From: Ruminococcus sp.
GTDB lineage: Bacteria > Bacillota > Clostridia > Oscillospirales > Ruminococcaceae
Direction of reading: 5' to 3'
NCBI RefSeq assembly: GCF_019423705.1
Contig: NZ_JAHZAX010000013.1
Coordinates: 1-60,338, forward strand
DNA length: 60,338 bases
Shown: positions 48,374 through 57,827 of the stretch, in pieces
Numbering within the stretch: the stretch's first letter is position 1
Layout of the letters: each line of letters begins with the position of its first letter
Position numbers and translations under genes: made by a program
The notes under the pieces: generated by a model
Databases searched by the model: none
The model's input: only the letters and a program-made list of their open reading frames with translations
Told to the model about the DNA's origin: nothing

Positions 48374-50317
48374 CTAAAAATCCTTCTCACTGTACCCTTC
48401 CTTTATGTCGCCCGAACGATAAGCTTTCAGCAGATCACGGAGATCGTTTATCTGTAAAAGCAGCTCCTCGCCCTTGTCTGTGTCGGAGATATTGGCACGG
48501 CGGTCGAGCCGCTCAACAAGGTGTATCTCAGGTGTGTGCTCGCTCTCCCCTGCGATAAAAGGCTTGTGCTCCGCAAGATTAAGGCTGTGAGAATCGTATA
48601 TCAGCGTGTATCCTGCAATGCCCGTGGCTTTCTGATAAGCCTTTGAGATACCGCCGTCGATAACAAACAGCCTGCCGTCCGCTTTGACAGGGCTTTCGCC
48701 GTTTTTGATCTTAACAGGAACGTGGCCGTTTATGATATGCCCACGCTGTGGGTCAAGGCCGAACATTTCAAGTATCCTGCCGCATATCTCGGGTTTCTCG
48801 GAGAAATGATAATAGGCGTTGTAATTTTCCTCGTGAAGCTTTTTATCCGCAAGAAAATACCGCTCAAAGAACGCCATTTTGTCCTTGCCGTAAAGGGGCG
48901 AGCGTGCTCCGCTCCACAAATACCAAAGGCAGTCTGCCGCATAGCTTTTCTCCTCGCAAGGCTGCAAAAAGTACGCCTTGTTCGCTATCTCGTCGAGCTT
49001 GTCAAGCATATCCTTGCCTGAATACTGCTCCCCTGCTATGGAAAGGCTCACAAGCCTGCCCTTTTCATCAAGAGGTATACAGCCGTGGAAAAGCAGATTG
49101 CCGTTTATGGTCTTGTACATTGAGCCTTTTGAATACAAAAATCGCATATGTGCGTTGAGCCTGTCGCTGTGCATAAATGAATTTGCAAGAACGATCATAA
49201 GCTCGTTTTCGCCCTCAGTCAGCGCAAGTGGGTCGCAAGGGTCAACTGTGGGGAAATTGCCGTCAAGAAGCTTATGAACCTGTCCGTCGATGGTTATAGT
49301 GCCGTTAGCAAAATCCACCATACGGAAAAGGTCACGATGAGAAAGTTCCCACTCTGGATGGCGCTCCATAAGCTGTCCCTCAAGTTTCAGCTGGATAACT
49401 GTGATAGCCTTGTGCATTTTTGCCACAAGCTTTGCGTCAACAGGGTCATAGATATTGTCGTCAAGGGTCTGTGGCATAAAAATTGCGCACTCGTCATTCT
49501 TGTAAGTCTCCCCTGCAAAGACCGCCAGCGCACGGAGATTAAGCCCGTAGCCGTCCTCGAGAACGTCGAAATTATTATATCTCATTGATATCCTGATAAC
49601 ATTTGCGATAAGCGCAAGGTTGCCCGAAGCCGCACCCATCCAAGAAATATCGTGATTGCCCCATTGGATATCAACATCGTGCATTTTCATAAGCTCGTCC
49701 ATAATGATATCCGCTCTAGGACCTCTGTCATAAATATCGCCGATGATATGCAGCTTGTCGATAGCAAGGGACTGTATAAGCTGACAAAGGGACTTGATAA
49801 AGCGGTCTGCAATGCCTGTGTCAAGAATCGTGCTTATGATCTCGTCATAGTAATATTCCTTCACAACGTCGTCGGTGACATTGAGCAGCTCGTCAAGGAT
49901 ATAGACCATATCTTTCGGAATGCTCTTTCGCACTCTAGAGCGTGTGTATTTCGCCGAAACAGCCTCGCAGACAAGTATGAGCCTGTATATGGTCAGCCTG
50001 CGCCACTCGTCCGAAAGCTGGTTTTTATCCTGCAAACGCTTTATCTGCTTGTCGGGATAATAGATAAGATAGGCAAGGGCTTCACGTTCCGCCGAGGAAA
50101 CTGTTTTGCCCAATGTCAGGTCTATCTTATTTTTTATCATACCCGAAGCGCTTTTGAGCATATGCAAAAAGGCTTCATATTCGCCGTGGATATCGCTGAA
50201 AAAGTATTCTGTGCCCTTTGGCATACTGCGTATGGCAGATAGATTAACTATCTCGCTTGCGGCGCTGTCTATGGTCGGAAATTTCTGTGCAAGAAGTGAA
50301 AGGTATTTTTTGTCCAT
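48374..50317 (-). CDS. fbp: Fructose-1,6-bisphosphatase, class III
   Basis: A 647-residue Firmicute-type FBPase of the calcineurin superfamily. The metal motifs are FFSDIHGEYEAF, GDIYDRGPRAD and WGNHDISWMGA, with GHVPVK near the C-terminus. It removes the 1-phosphate of fructose 1,6-bisphosphate for gluconeogenesis. The length matches the Bacillus enzyme. The ribosome site AGAGAG is modest. It is between the glucose and fructose PTS operons and counteracts the flux they feed. Confidence 0.96.
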   Translation of the reverse strand: MDKKYLSLLAQKFPTIDSAASEIVNLSAIRSMPKGTEYFFSDIHGEYEAFLHMLKSASGMIKNKIDLTLGKTVSSAEREALAYLIYYPDKQIKRLQDKNQLSDEWRRLTIYRLILVCEAVSAKYTRSRVRKSIPKDMVYILDELLNVTDDVVKEYYYDEIISTILDTGIADRFIKSLCQLIQSLAIDKLHIIGDIYDRGPRADIIMDELMKMHDVDIQWGNHDISWMGAASGNLALIANVIRISMRYNNFDVLEDGYGLNLRALAVFAGETYKNDECAIFMPQTLDDNIYDPVDAKLVAKMHKAITVIQLKLEGQLMERHPEWELSHRDLFRMVDFANGTITIDGQVHKLLDGNFPTVDPCDPLALTEGENELMIVLANSFMHSDRLNAHMRFLYSKGSMYKTINGNLLFHGCIPLDEKGRLVSLSIAGEQYSGKDMLDKLDEIANKAYFLQPCEEKSYAADCLWYLWSGARSPLYGKDKMAFFERYFLADKKLHEENYNAYYHFSEKPEICGRILEMFGLDPQRGHIINGHVPVKIKNGESPVKADGRLFVIDGGISKAYQKATGIAGYTLIYDSHSLNLAEHKPFIAGESEHTPEIHLVERLDRRANISDTDKGEELLLQINDLRDLLKAYRSGDIKEGYSEKDF

Positions 50318-50419
50318 ATGTATTTCTCTCTTTTGGCATTCTTATTTTTGTCAGTCTCAAATATCCCCATACCCCGAGACTATCTTATAATTGCAATAAT
50401 TTAACAACGTAATATTACT

Positions 50420-50447
50420 CAGAAAGACCGCAGTATCCGCTGCGGCC
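50420..50447 (-). terminator. Terminator of the fructose PTS operon
   Basis: Minus strand GGCCGCAG/CTGCGGTC (8 bp with one G-U), followed by TTTCT. Confidence 0.65.
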
Positions 50448-50485
50448 TTGTCTGAATATTTTTTGCGTTTAAATTCTGGTGCGAC

Positions 50486-50752
50486 TTATTCGCCGAAACC
50501 GTCCTCGAACATCTTCACGAATTCGTCAAGAACAGCCTGCTCGTTTTCGCCTGTTACGATTATCTCAACGTCTGTATCCTTCTTGATACCTGCCGCCATG
50601 ATCTGCATAACAGCCTTAGCCTTGATATCCTTGCCGTTTGCCTTCATTATGATCTCGCACTCTGGGTGCTCCTTAGCAGCCTTTGCAACGATACCTGCCG
50701 GACGCATATGAAGTCCTTCTGCGTTTACTACCTTTACAACCTTTGATACCAT
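50486..50752 (-). CDS. HPr-like phosphocarrier protein (fructose operon)
   Basis: An 88-residue HPr-fold protein with His15 in GLHMRPAG. One extra residue shifts the regulatory position, which is Ala47 instead of Ser (IKAKAVMQIM against VNLKSIMGVM). Like the other HPr in this window it cannot receive the HPr-kinase phosphate. It is last in fruR-fruK-fruA, so probably serves as the FPr-like donor for fructose uptake. GGAGAGATCAC precedes the ATG. Confidence 0.92.
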   Translation of the reverse strand: MVSKVVKVVNAEGLHMRPAGIVAKAAKEHPECEIIMKANGKDIKAKAVMQIMAAGIKKDTDVEIIVTGENEQAVLDEFVKMFEDGFGE

Positions 50753-50831
50753 AGTGATCTCTCCTTTGCGTTTTTTAATTTATTTATGATTGTTAATATT
50801 ATTATATTATATTCCTGCCAATTTGTAAAGC

Positions 50832-52745
50832 CTATTCGGTAACTTTCTTTTTGAAAAGTCCCAAAAGAAGCATTCCGATGATCGAACCGACCACAAGTGC
50901 AACAACGTACATAACAGGATTGCCAACAACAGGGAATACAAAGATTCCGCCGTGAGGAGCACGAAGCGTACAGCCGAATGCCATTGAAAGTCCGCCTGCG
51001 GCAGCAGCGCCGATCATACAAGCCGGAATAACTCTCATCGGGTCAGCGGCAGCATATGGGATTGCGCCCTCTGTGATGAAGCTAAGACCCATAATGTAGT
51101 TTACAGGACCGTTCTTGCGCTCGTCCTCAGTAAACTTGTTCTTGAAGAATGTTGTTGCAAGTGCGATAGCGATAGGTGGGACCATACCGCCGATCATAAC
51201 GGCTGCCATAATATCGAAGTTGCCCGATGAGATCGCTGCAACGCCGAAAACGTAAGCTGCCTTGTTGAATGGACCGCCCATATCTATCGACATCATTGCG
51301 CCGAGGATACAGCCGAGGAGCACCTTGTTCGTGCCGCCCATATTTGTAAGGAAGTTTGCAAGTGCTTCGTTGAGTACTCCCATAATAGGGTTTACAGCGC
51401 ACATCATAAGTGCGACTACCGCAAGGCCGCCGAGAGGATAGATAAGAACAGGCTTTATTCCGTTAAGAGCCTTTGGAAGCTTGTCGCAGGCCTTTTCGAT
51501 GAGGAGCATAACAAATCCGCCAAGGAAACCTGCAAGCAATGCGCCGAGGAATCCAGAAGGAACATCTCCGCCGGGGGCTGCAAATGTTGCGCCTGAAACT
51601 GCCATTGCGCCGCCTGCCATACCGACTAGCAGACCTGGTCTGTCAGCAATGCTCTTGCCGATATAGCCTGCAAGTATCGGTATCATAAACTGGAATGCGT
51701 AATTGCCGATAGTCTTGAACCAAGCAGCCGCCGCAAGGTGCGTACCGAAGTCGCTGTCCTGCGGTGCGCCGCCGATAGAGTCGATAAGGAATGCAAGTGC
51801 GATAAAAATACCGCCTGCAACTGTGAATGGAAGCATATTTGAAACGCCGTTCATAAGGTGCTTGTAAAGTTTTCTGCCGAAGCTTTCGTCGCCGCTCGAT
51901 GATGAAGCGCTGCTGTCTGCGCCACCCTCGTGATGATAAACAGGTGCGTCACCTGCTTCAATGCGGTTGATAAGTTCCTCTGGTATCTTTATTCCGTCCG
52001 ACACCTTTGTGCTTATAACTTTTTTGCCGTCAAAACGTGCCATTGCAACGGTCTTGTCCGCCGCAACGATAATTCCGTCGCAGTTTGCGATCTCTTCATC
52101 GGTGAGGATATTCTTTGCTCCGCCCGAGCCGTTGGTCTCCACCTTGATTGTGATGCCAAGCTTCTTGCCTGCCTTTTCAAGGGCTTCCGCCGCCATATAA
52201 GTGTGGGCGATACCTGTCGGACAGGCTGTTACTGCAAGAACCTTGTAGCCATCCGTTGGCTTGACTTCCGCTCTCGGCTCATCAGGATATTTCTCATTTT
52301 CCATATCGTCGATGACTTTGAGGAATTCGTCGTTATCGCTTGCATTAAGAAGCTTTTCACGGAAATCCTCGTCCATAAGGATAGTCATAAGCCTTGAAAG
52401 CACTTCAAGATGAACGTCGCCGTCATTTGGCGCTGCGATCATAAAAAGCAGATTTGAAGGCTCGTCGTCAAGGGCTTCGTAATCAACGCCTTTTGGAACT
52501 GTCATTGCCGCAAGTGATGGCGCTTTGACAGCCTCGCTCTTTGCGTGAGGTATGGCAATGCCTTCGCCAACGGCTGTTGAACCCTTATCCTCACGGGCAA
52601 GAATGCCCTTTTTGTATTCCTCTCTGTCGGCGATATTGCCGCCCTTGACCTGAAGGTCTATCAGCATATCAATGGCTTCGCTCTTCGATTTTGGTGAGGC
52701 GTTAAGCTGTATGCTGTCTTTTTTCAATAAGTCAACTATTCGCAT
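50832..52745 (-). CDS. fruA: PTS fructose transporter, fused EIIABC
   Basis: A 637-residue permease. EIIA (about 1-150) has the phosphohistidine motif IAIPHAKSEAV. EIIB (about 165-270) has the phosphocysteine in VTACPTGIAHTYMAAEALE. EIIC (about 295-637) is the membrane domain. It imports fructose as fructose 1-phosphate, the substrate of the adjacent FruK. The start is the ATG at 52745, with GGGAGG 8 nt upstream; a 69-residue frame extension overlapping fruK lacks a ribosome site. Confidence 0.95.
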   Translation of the reverse strand: MRIVDLLKKDSIQLNASPKSKSEAIDMLIDLQVKGGNIADREEYKKGILAREDKGSTAVGEGIAIPHAKSEAVKAPSLAAMTVPKGVDYEALDDEPSNLLFMIAAPNDGDVHLEVLSRLMTILMDEDFREKLLNASDNDEFLKVIDDMENEKYPDEPRAEVKPTDGYKVLAVTACPTGIAHTYMAAEALEKAGKKLGITIKVETNGSGGAKNILTDEEIANCDGIIVAADKTVAMARFDGKKVISTKVSDGIKIPEELINRIEAGDAPVYHHEGGADSSASSSSGDESFGRKLYKHLMNGVSNMLPFTVAGGIFIALAFLIDSIGGAPQDSDFGTHLAAAAWFKTIGNYAFQFMIPILAGYIGKSIADRPGLLVGMAGGAMAVSGATFAAPGGDVPSGFLGALLAGFLGGFVMLLIEKACDKLPKALNGIKPVLIYPLGGLAVVALMMCAVNPIMGVLNEALANFLTNMGGTNKVLLGCILGAMMSIDMGGPFNKAAYVFGVAAISSGNFDIMAAVMIGGMVPPIAIALATTFFKNKFTEDERKNGPVNYIMGLSFITEGAIPYAAADPMRVIPACMIGAAAAGGLSMAFGCTLRAPHGGIFVFPVVGNPVMYVVALVVGSIIGMLLLGLFKKKVTE

Positions 52746-52791
52746 AATATTTCCTCCCTGTCTTGATTTTCTTTTTGTTTTATCTGTTTTA

Positions 52792-53691
52792 TCAAAGCGT
52801 TTCAAGCAGCTCTGATATCTTTTCTTTCTGTGCAAGTCCGTCTGAAAAAGCTGTTGCGCCGCCTGCGGCTGTGCCAAGCTTGAGAGCGTATTCATAATCG
52901 CCCTGCTGGATTCCTGCTGTAAAGCCTGCCACCATTGAATCGCCTGCGCCAACGGAATTTTTCACCTTGCCCTTGCATACGCCGCAGCGGTGCATTTCGC
53001 CCTTTTCGTCAATGAGCATTGCTCCGTCCCCAGCCATTGAGATAAGCACGTTTACAGCACCCATATCTTTGAGCTTTCGTGCATACTTCTCAATATCCTC
53101 GTCAGTCACAAGGGTCACGCCGAACATTTCGCCGAGCTCGTGATTATTTGGCTTGATAAGGAAAGGCTTGTATTTGAGCACGTTGAGGAGCAAGTCCTTT
53201 GTGGCGTCAACTACTGTTCTGATATTCTTATTAGAAAGTCTTTCAAGAATCCTTTCGTAGATATCGGAAGGCAGCGACGAGGGGATACTTCCTGCAAGGA
53301 TAAGCGTGTCGCCGTCCTCAAGCTTGTCAAGCTTTTCAAAGAGTTTGTTCACGGCCTTGTCGTCAATGTCGGGACCCTGTCCGTTGAGCTCAGTTTCCTC
53401 TGCGGACTTTATCTTCACATTGATACGGGAATTGCCCTTTTCAAGGCGGACAAAATCTGTGTCGATACCCATTTCAGCAAGTCCGTTCTCGATAGCCTCG
53501 CCTGTAAAGCCTGCTGTGAAGCCAAGTGCTTTTGACTGGACGCCCAGCTCTCTAAGGACGATCGAAACGTTTATGCCCTTGCCGCCGAAATACATTTCTT
53601 CTCTTTCCGAGCGGTTTGTCGCACCGAGCTTCATTTCGCCTGTGTGGACAACATAGTCGATAGCAGGGTTGAAAGTTACTGTATATACCAT
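52792..53691 (-). CDS. fruK: 1-phosphofructokinase
   Basis: A 299-residue PfkB-family kinase converting fructose 1-phosphate to fructose 1,6-bisphosphate. It starts MVYTVTFNPAIDYVV with GGKGINVSIVLRELG, and the catalytic Asp is in SVGAGDSMVAGF. It sits between fruR and fruA with essentially no gap to fruR, so translation is coupled. Confidence 0.95.
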   Translation of the reverse strand: MVYTVTFNPAIDYVVHTGEMKLGATNRSEREEMYFGGKGINVSIVLRELGVQSKALGFTAGFTGEAIENGLAEMGIDTDFVRLEKGNSRINVKIKSAEETELNGQGPDIDDKAVNKLFEKLDKLEDGDTLILAGSIPSSLPSDIYERILERLSNKNIRTVVDATKDLLLNVLKYKPFLIKPNNHELGEMFGVTLVTDEDIEKYARKLKDMGAVNVLISMAGDGAMLIDEKGEMHRCGVCKGKVKNSVGAGDSMVAGFTAGIQQGDYEYALKLGTAAGGATAFSDGLAQKEKISELLETL

Positions 53692-53692
53692 T

Positions 53693-54442
53693 TTACATTA
53701 CCTCCTTGATATTTGCCTTTGTGATATATTTTTTATCCTGGAGCTTGTCGGTGATTATCTTTACCCGACCAAGCTGAGCAAATGTCACCGCAGATATCTG
53801 ATCGAATTTGGAATGATCTGCAAGGATATAAGCGGTCTGACTGTTTTGCACCGCTGTTGACTTCACGCTTGCTTCATTGCGGTCGGGAGTGGTAATGCCC
53901 CCCGAAAGCGAAATGCCGTTTGCGCCGAGAAAGCTTTTTGTGAAGTTGTAGCTTTGCAGGCTGCTGACGCATTCAGCGCCGACGATCGCCTCAGTCGTAA
54001 GCTTTATCTCACCGGCAGGGATATAAACCGTGAACCCACGCTGCGCAAGCTTTTTTGCATGAACGAAAGCGTTCGTCACGAAAGTCATTTTCTTGTCGGG
54101 CAGAAAGTCTATCATATAGCCCGTGGTAGTTCCTGCATCGATGAAAATAAAGTCGCCGTCGTCAACGAGCGAAGCCGCAAACCTCGCAATAGCGAGCTTT
54201 TCATCAGTAAAAAGCTTTGACTTTGACTCAACGTCCTGCTCAACAGGATTAAAGGAATGTTCTTCCGCAGATATCGCACCGCCGTGGACTTTTTTCAAAA
54301 GCCCTCTTTCGTCCAGCACCGTAAGATCACGGCGGACGGTGGACTCAGAAGCGTTCAAAAGCTCGCACAACTCGGGGAGCTTTACACTCTTGTTCTGCTT
54401 CACCCTTTCCAATATGATAGAGTATCTTTCCTCAGTCAGCAT
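53693..54442 (-). CDS. fruR: DeoR-family repressor of the fructose operon
   Basis: A 249-residue regulator. An N-terminal DeoR helix-turn-helix (RYSIILERVKQNKSVKLPELCELLNASESTVRRDL is the region, about 6-40) is followed by a sugar-phosphate-sensing domain (about 75-235) with DAGTTT. It likely responds to fructose 1-phosphate or the bisphosphate. AAAAGGTGA precedes the ATG. Three phased repeats in its promoter region are probable operators. Confidence 0.93.
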   Translation of the reverse strand: MLTEERYSIILERVKQNKSVKLPELCELLNASESTVRRDLTVLDERGLLKKVHGGAISAEEHSFNPVEQDVESKSKLFTDEKLAIARFAASLVDDGDFIFIDAGTTTGYMIDFLPDKKMTFVTNAFVHAKKLAQRGFTVYIPAGEIKLTTEAIVGAECVSSLQSYNFTKSFLGANGISLSGGITTPDRNEASVKSTAVQNSQTAYILADHSKFDQISAVTFAQLGRVKIITDKLQDKKYITKANIKEVM

Positions 54443-54473
54443 TTTATCACCTTTTCAAATTTCAATATTGTTT

Positions 54474-54500
54474 TTGACGTCAATTGAACGATATTGATCG
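54474..54500. promoter_or_regulatory. Candidate FruR operators (three phased repeats)
   Basis: On the plus strand TTGACG (54474), TTGAACG (54484) and TTGATCG (54494) recur every 10 bp, about one helical turn, immediately downstream of the fruR promoter. Confidence 0.65.
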
Positions 54501-54511
54501 TTTCTGATATC

Positions 54512-54540
54512 AGTATACCATACCATTCACAACAAGTCAA
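54512..54540 (-). promoter_or_regulatory. Promoter of the fructose PTS operon
   Basis: Minus strand TTGACT (54535-54540), 17-bp spacer, TATACT (54512-54517). Confidence 0.8.
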
Positions 54541-54845
54541 ACATTTTCAATCAAAATCATTCAAAATCCTTAAACTTTGGCTGATGTTATAAATCAAAGC
54601 CGCCACATTTGTGTATTTTAACAATAATCGGTCAGATTCAGTCACAAAGCTTATTATGCGGTCATAAAGTGGTGACATTATAGCATTTGCAGTATCGCCG
54701 AAAGCTATTCAGAATTTGCAAAATTGTGCAAAAAAGCAGCAATCGTAATATGCCAAGGGAACTTGGATTCACAGAAATTTTACATTCTTAAAGGACAAAA
54801 ATTTTAGACAGGCTTAAATTTGCAAAGAAAATTGAATAGATAACG
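54541..54845. other. Non-coding junction between core genome and mobile element
   Basis: About 300 nt of AT-rich sequence with no supported gene. The left end of the element should lie here, since core PTS genes end at the fruR promoter and mobile-element genes begin at 54903. I could not find a target duplication or a tRNA 3' end. Confidence 0.45.
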
Positions 54846-54882
54846 AAAAGCGTTCTTCATATATCAGTGAGGAACGCTTTTT
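54846..54882 (+). terminator. Leader terminator before the element's first gene
   Basis: AAAAGCGTTC/GAACGCTTTT (54846-54855 and 54872-54881), followed by T-rich sequence, 20 nt before the next gene's start. It could terminate an upstream transcript or attenuate the replication genes. Confidence 0.75.
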
Positions 54883-54902
54883 CTATTTATTCGGAGGTTA
54901 TT

Positions 54903-55724
54903 ATGGCAAATGAATCAAATTCATCGGTTGTCAGAGTGCATAAGAACACCGACTTCACAATCATGAGCAATCATCATTTGAGAAATCAGAAACTCAGTCT
55001 GAAAGCAATCGGGCTGATGTCCAAAATACTGGGTCTGCCCTGTGACTGGAACTATTCCATTGCCGGACTGGTGAAGATCTGCAAAGAGGGTGAAACGGCA
55101 GTTCGTGCTGCCCTCCATGAACTGATCGACGAGCGGTATGTGTATCTGGAGAAGCTTCCGCCGAACTACTCCAAAAGCGGACGGTTTGAATATGTCTATC
55201 ACATCTATGAAATTCCATATGAGAATATTCCTGATGGTCTGGAATGTCCGGAACTGTTTCTCAAAAAGCAGTCTGAAACAAATCAAAACGCAGATGTCCC
55301 AAATACAGAAAAACAAGATGCAGAAAACCTGTATCTTGAAAATCAGGATGTAGAAAACCAGGGACAATTAAATACTTACATATCAAGTATGAAAGAATCA
55401 AATATGAAAGAATTAAATGGAACGGCTTCTGCTTCGCCGAAGAAAAAGACGGATAAGAAGAAATATGCAGAAGCTGTCACCATGACGGAAGAAGAATATC
55501 AGAAGCTGTCGGAACAGCATTCCAAGGCATTCGTAGATAAGTGCATTGAGATTCTCAACAACTACAAGCTTTCCAGCGGAAAACGATACAAGTCAGATTA
55601 TCACACCATTCTAAACTGGGTCATCGAAAGAGTTTCCAAGGATTATCCTCAGCTGGACAAACCACCTGCACAAAGTTCGGCTTACGATGTCAACGTCAAT
55701 CCATTTGACCAGTTTGTGAGGTGA
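54903..55724 (+). CDS. Replication initiator-like HTH protein of a mobile element
   Basis: A 273-residue protein. The N-terminal winged helix (about 20-85: FTIMSNHHLRNQKLSLKAIGLMSKILGLP region, then EGETAVRAALHELIDERYV) is the helix-turn-helix found in replisome organisers and replication initiators of phages and conjugative elements. A low-complexity Gln/Asn/Glu linker (about 120-165) follows. The C-terminal segment (about 200-255, YHTILNWVIERVSKDYPQ) is typical of the primosome-recruiting tail in this group. The start is the ATG at 54903 with GGAGG 6 nt upstream. It heads the element's replication module. Confidence 0.75.
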   Translation: MANESNSSVVRVHKNTDFTIMSNHHLRNQKLSLKAIGLMSKILGLPCDWNYSIAGLVKICKEGETAVRAALHELIDERYVYLEKLPPNYSKSGRFEYVYHIYEIPYENIPDGLECPELFLKKQSETNQNADVPNTEKQDAENLYLENQDVENQGQLNTYISSMKESNMKELNGTASASPKKKTDKKKYAEAVTMTEEEYQKLSEQHSKAFVDKCIEILNNYKLSSGKRYKSDYHTILNWVIERVSKDYPQLDKPPAQSSAYDVNVNPFDQFVR

Positions 55725-55728
55725 GAAA

Positions 55729-56277
55729 ATGTTTGTCAATACGGAATTACTGGAGCTTATCCGCTTGAAAAATCCCCTTTCTTCTGTTATCGGGAAATAC
55801 GAAGTGATAACAGATGCTTGCTGTAAATGCCCATTATGCCACAGCAAGACCAATTCCCTGAATCTCTTTCACGATGAGATCTATACCTGTTTTCACTGTG
55901 GTGAAAGCGGTGATGTATTTGGATTTGTCAGTAAAATTGAAAATCTTTCGTTTGCGAAAACAGTTCGTAAAATGACGAAATCATCGGGAATTTATACCCT
56001 GGAAGAACTGAAACGGAAGAATATCTTTCGCTTCTGGGACAGATTTCTGATTCTGTGCGAGCATTATCACATTGCAGCAGACAGCATATTGCAGGAATAT
56101 TCTTCGGAGCTGACAAGGGAATATCTTCTCGGTCTGAAATACAGCAAAGTGGAGCCGGATACCGCCCCGCTGGAAAACATCATGCAGATGAAATACGGCA
56201 TATCAAAGGAATTTTGGAACGCTGCTCCTGAGCATATTATGGAGTATCTGACAGTAGAAAGGAAACACAATGCATGA
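55729..56277 (+). CDS. CHC2-type zinc-finger (primase-like) protein
   Basis: A 182-residue protein. The zinc-binding domain resembles the DnaG N-terminus: CPLCHSKTNSLNLF with Cys34 and Cys37, then YTCFHCGESGDVFGF with Cys54 and Cys57. No Toprim catalytic domain follows; the rest is helical. It therefore looks like a stand-alone DNA-binding primase module that may work with the host primase. It begins 4 nt after the initiator and overlaps the ATPase by 8 nt. Confidence 0.8.
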   Translation: MFVNTELLELIRLKNPLSSVIGKYEVITDACCKCPLCHSKTNSLNLFHDEIYTCFHCGESGDVFGFVSKIENLSFAKTVRKMTKSSGIYTLEELKRKNIFRFWDRFLILCEHYHIAADSILQEYSSELTREYLLGLKYSKVEPDTAPLENIMQMKYGISKEFWNAAPEHIMEYLTVERKHNA

Positions 56278-57130
56278 TACACTGAAAAGCATTTTTCAGA
56301 CGCTCTCTGAAAATGCAGAAGAAAACTTCATCAAGAACAAAAACGCTGAGGACTATCTCGCTGAGGACGGTTTGTGGCACTGCGGAAAATGCGGTACAGC
56401 AAAGCAGTTCCGACTGCCTGAGCGATTTATGAAAATGGGAATGCCTGAAATTGTCGGCTGCTGCTGTGCCTGTCAGTCTGCAAAGGAAAAACGGGAGAAT
56501 GCAAAGCAACAGCTTGCATCTGTCATCAGAGAGAATAAAGAAAACGCAGATATTCCCGAACATTATCTGTCAGCTGACATTGCAGCGGTGGAATCTTCAG
56601 AAGCCCAAAGAATCGGTATGAACTATATCAAAAACTTCGAGAAACTGGGCAGGATCGGACTTCTCCTCTATGGTGACGTGGGAACAGGTAAAACCTATCT
56701 GGCAGCCTGCATTGCAAATGCTCTGCTGAATCAGGGCGTAAGCGTAAAATGGCTGACTACCATGCAAATTGTGGAACGCAGCTGTTTCTACAGCGAATCA
56801 GAATATGCTGAGTATACCCGAAGCATTACTGCTCCCGACTTGCTGATTCTCGATGATCTGGGAGCGGAACGTGGCACAGATTTTGCACTGGAACGTGTTC
56901 ACAGTCTTGTGGATACTCGCATCTCAGCCAACAAACCGATGATCGTAACCACCAATATCGACATTACGGATATGGGCAATTGTGCTGATCTGAAAAAGAA
57001 ACGCACATTTGACCGTATTCTCCCTGCAACATTTGCCTTTGCCATGAAAGGCACGTCCTATCGTATGAAGCAGGCACAGAAAAGTTACAAAACACTCAAA
57101 GATCTGCTTTTGCGTGAAGAATCAAATTGA
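56270..57130 (+). CDS. DnaC/IstB-like helicase-loader ATPase
   Basis: A 286-residue AAA+ protein. It has an N-terminal Cys cluster (Cys38, Cys41, Cys64-66, Cys68) that probably binds zinc, Walker A GDVGTGKT (135-142), Walker B LLILDDLGAE (about 191-200), and sensor region TTNIDITDM. It probably loads the replicative helicase at the element's origin. GAAAGG precedes the ATG within the end of the zinc-finger gene, so the two are coupled. Confidence 0.88.
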   Translation: MHDTLKSIFQTLSENAEENFIKNKNAEDYLAEDGLWHCGKCGTAKQFRLPERFMKMGMPEIVGCCCACQSAKEKRENAKQQLASVIRENKENADIPEHYLSADIAAVESSEAQRIGMNYIKNFEKLGRIGLLLYGDVGTGKTYLAACIANALLNQGVSVKWLTTMQIVERSCFYSESEYAEYTRSITAPDLLILDDLGAERGTDFALERVHSLVDTRISANKPMIVTTNIDITDMGNCADLKKKRTFDRILPATFAFAMKGTSYRMKQAQKSYKTLKDLLLREESN

Positions 57131-57147
57131 AAGAATGGAGTAAAAAA

Positions 57148-57435
57148 ATGAGATTAATCAAAACCTATGACGGAATCACACTGAACTGCGATGTAATCGC
57201 AATGATTCAACCTGTTTTCATGAACAGTGCAACGGGAGTTATCAGCGAAATGGTCGATGACAGCTTCGATCCGGATACCCTGGAATTTGCTTTGACTGCA
57301 TTTACTACACTTGGAGATGAGGTAGTCCTTGCAGTTTATGCGACCGAAGAAGAACGTGACTATGCCAGATACAAGCTGGAAAACTGGCTTGTTTACGATG
57401 TTGGCAGCTATTACACCATGACAGAAAGAAAATAA
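57148..57435 (+). CDS. Small mobile-element protein, unknown function
   Basis: A 95-residue protein starting MRLIKTYDGITLNCD, with a mixed alpha/beta pattern and a C-terminal YATEEERDYARYKLENWL helix. GGAG lies before the ATG at 57148; an earlier in-frame start at 57127 overlaps the ATPase stop and has no ribosome site. No family recognised. It is in the replication-module operon. Confidence 0.65.
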   Translation: MRLIKTYDGITLNCDVIAMIQPVFMNSATGVISEMVDDSFDPDTLEFALTAFTTLGDEVVLAVYATEEERDYARYKLENWLVYDVGSYYTMTERK

Positions 57436-57449
57436 CGGAGGGTTTAACC

Positions 57450-57827
57450 ATGGAAAAAATGATCGTAACAGAGTACGGCAGACCGATTATGATGCAAAAG
57501 GTCAAGGAATTTACACAGAGAACCATGTTTCTTGCAGACGAAAGAGTGATCCCCTATGCAGTGTTCGCACTGCTTGTCAGTGGCGAACTGGTGAACGTCG
57601 GCAATTTTGATGATTTGGATACCGCTGAGATCTCCCAGATCATTCTGGACATCTTCACAGAAGACAAAAAGGCGGTATTCGATGTAAATCTGGAAGTGTT
57701 CGGAATCAAAAAGTTCCTTGAAATGCTTCGCTATGTATCAGCGGATAGCGAAACACTCTATCAAACTTTGGTAAGTGATCTGAAAAGGCAGCTGAAAAGC
57801 GGTGAACTGGATGTCAGCTTTACTTGA
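57450..57827 (+). CDS. Hypothetical mobile-element protein
   Basis: A 125-residue soluble acidic protein, mainly helical in its second half (DLDTAEISQIILDIFTEDKK and later). GGAGG lies 8 nt before the ATG. It is in the same operon and overlaps the next gene by 17 nt. No family recognised. Confidence 0.65.
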   Translation: MEKMIVTEYGRPIMMQKVKEFTQRTMFLADERVIPYAVFALLVSGELVNVGNFDDLDTAEISQIILDIFTEDKKAVFDVNLEVFGIKKFLEMLRYVSADSETLYQTLVSDLKRQLKSGELDVSFT

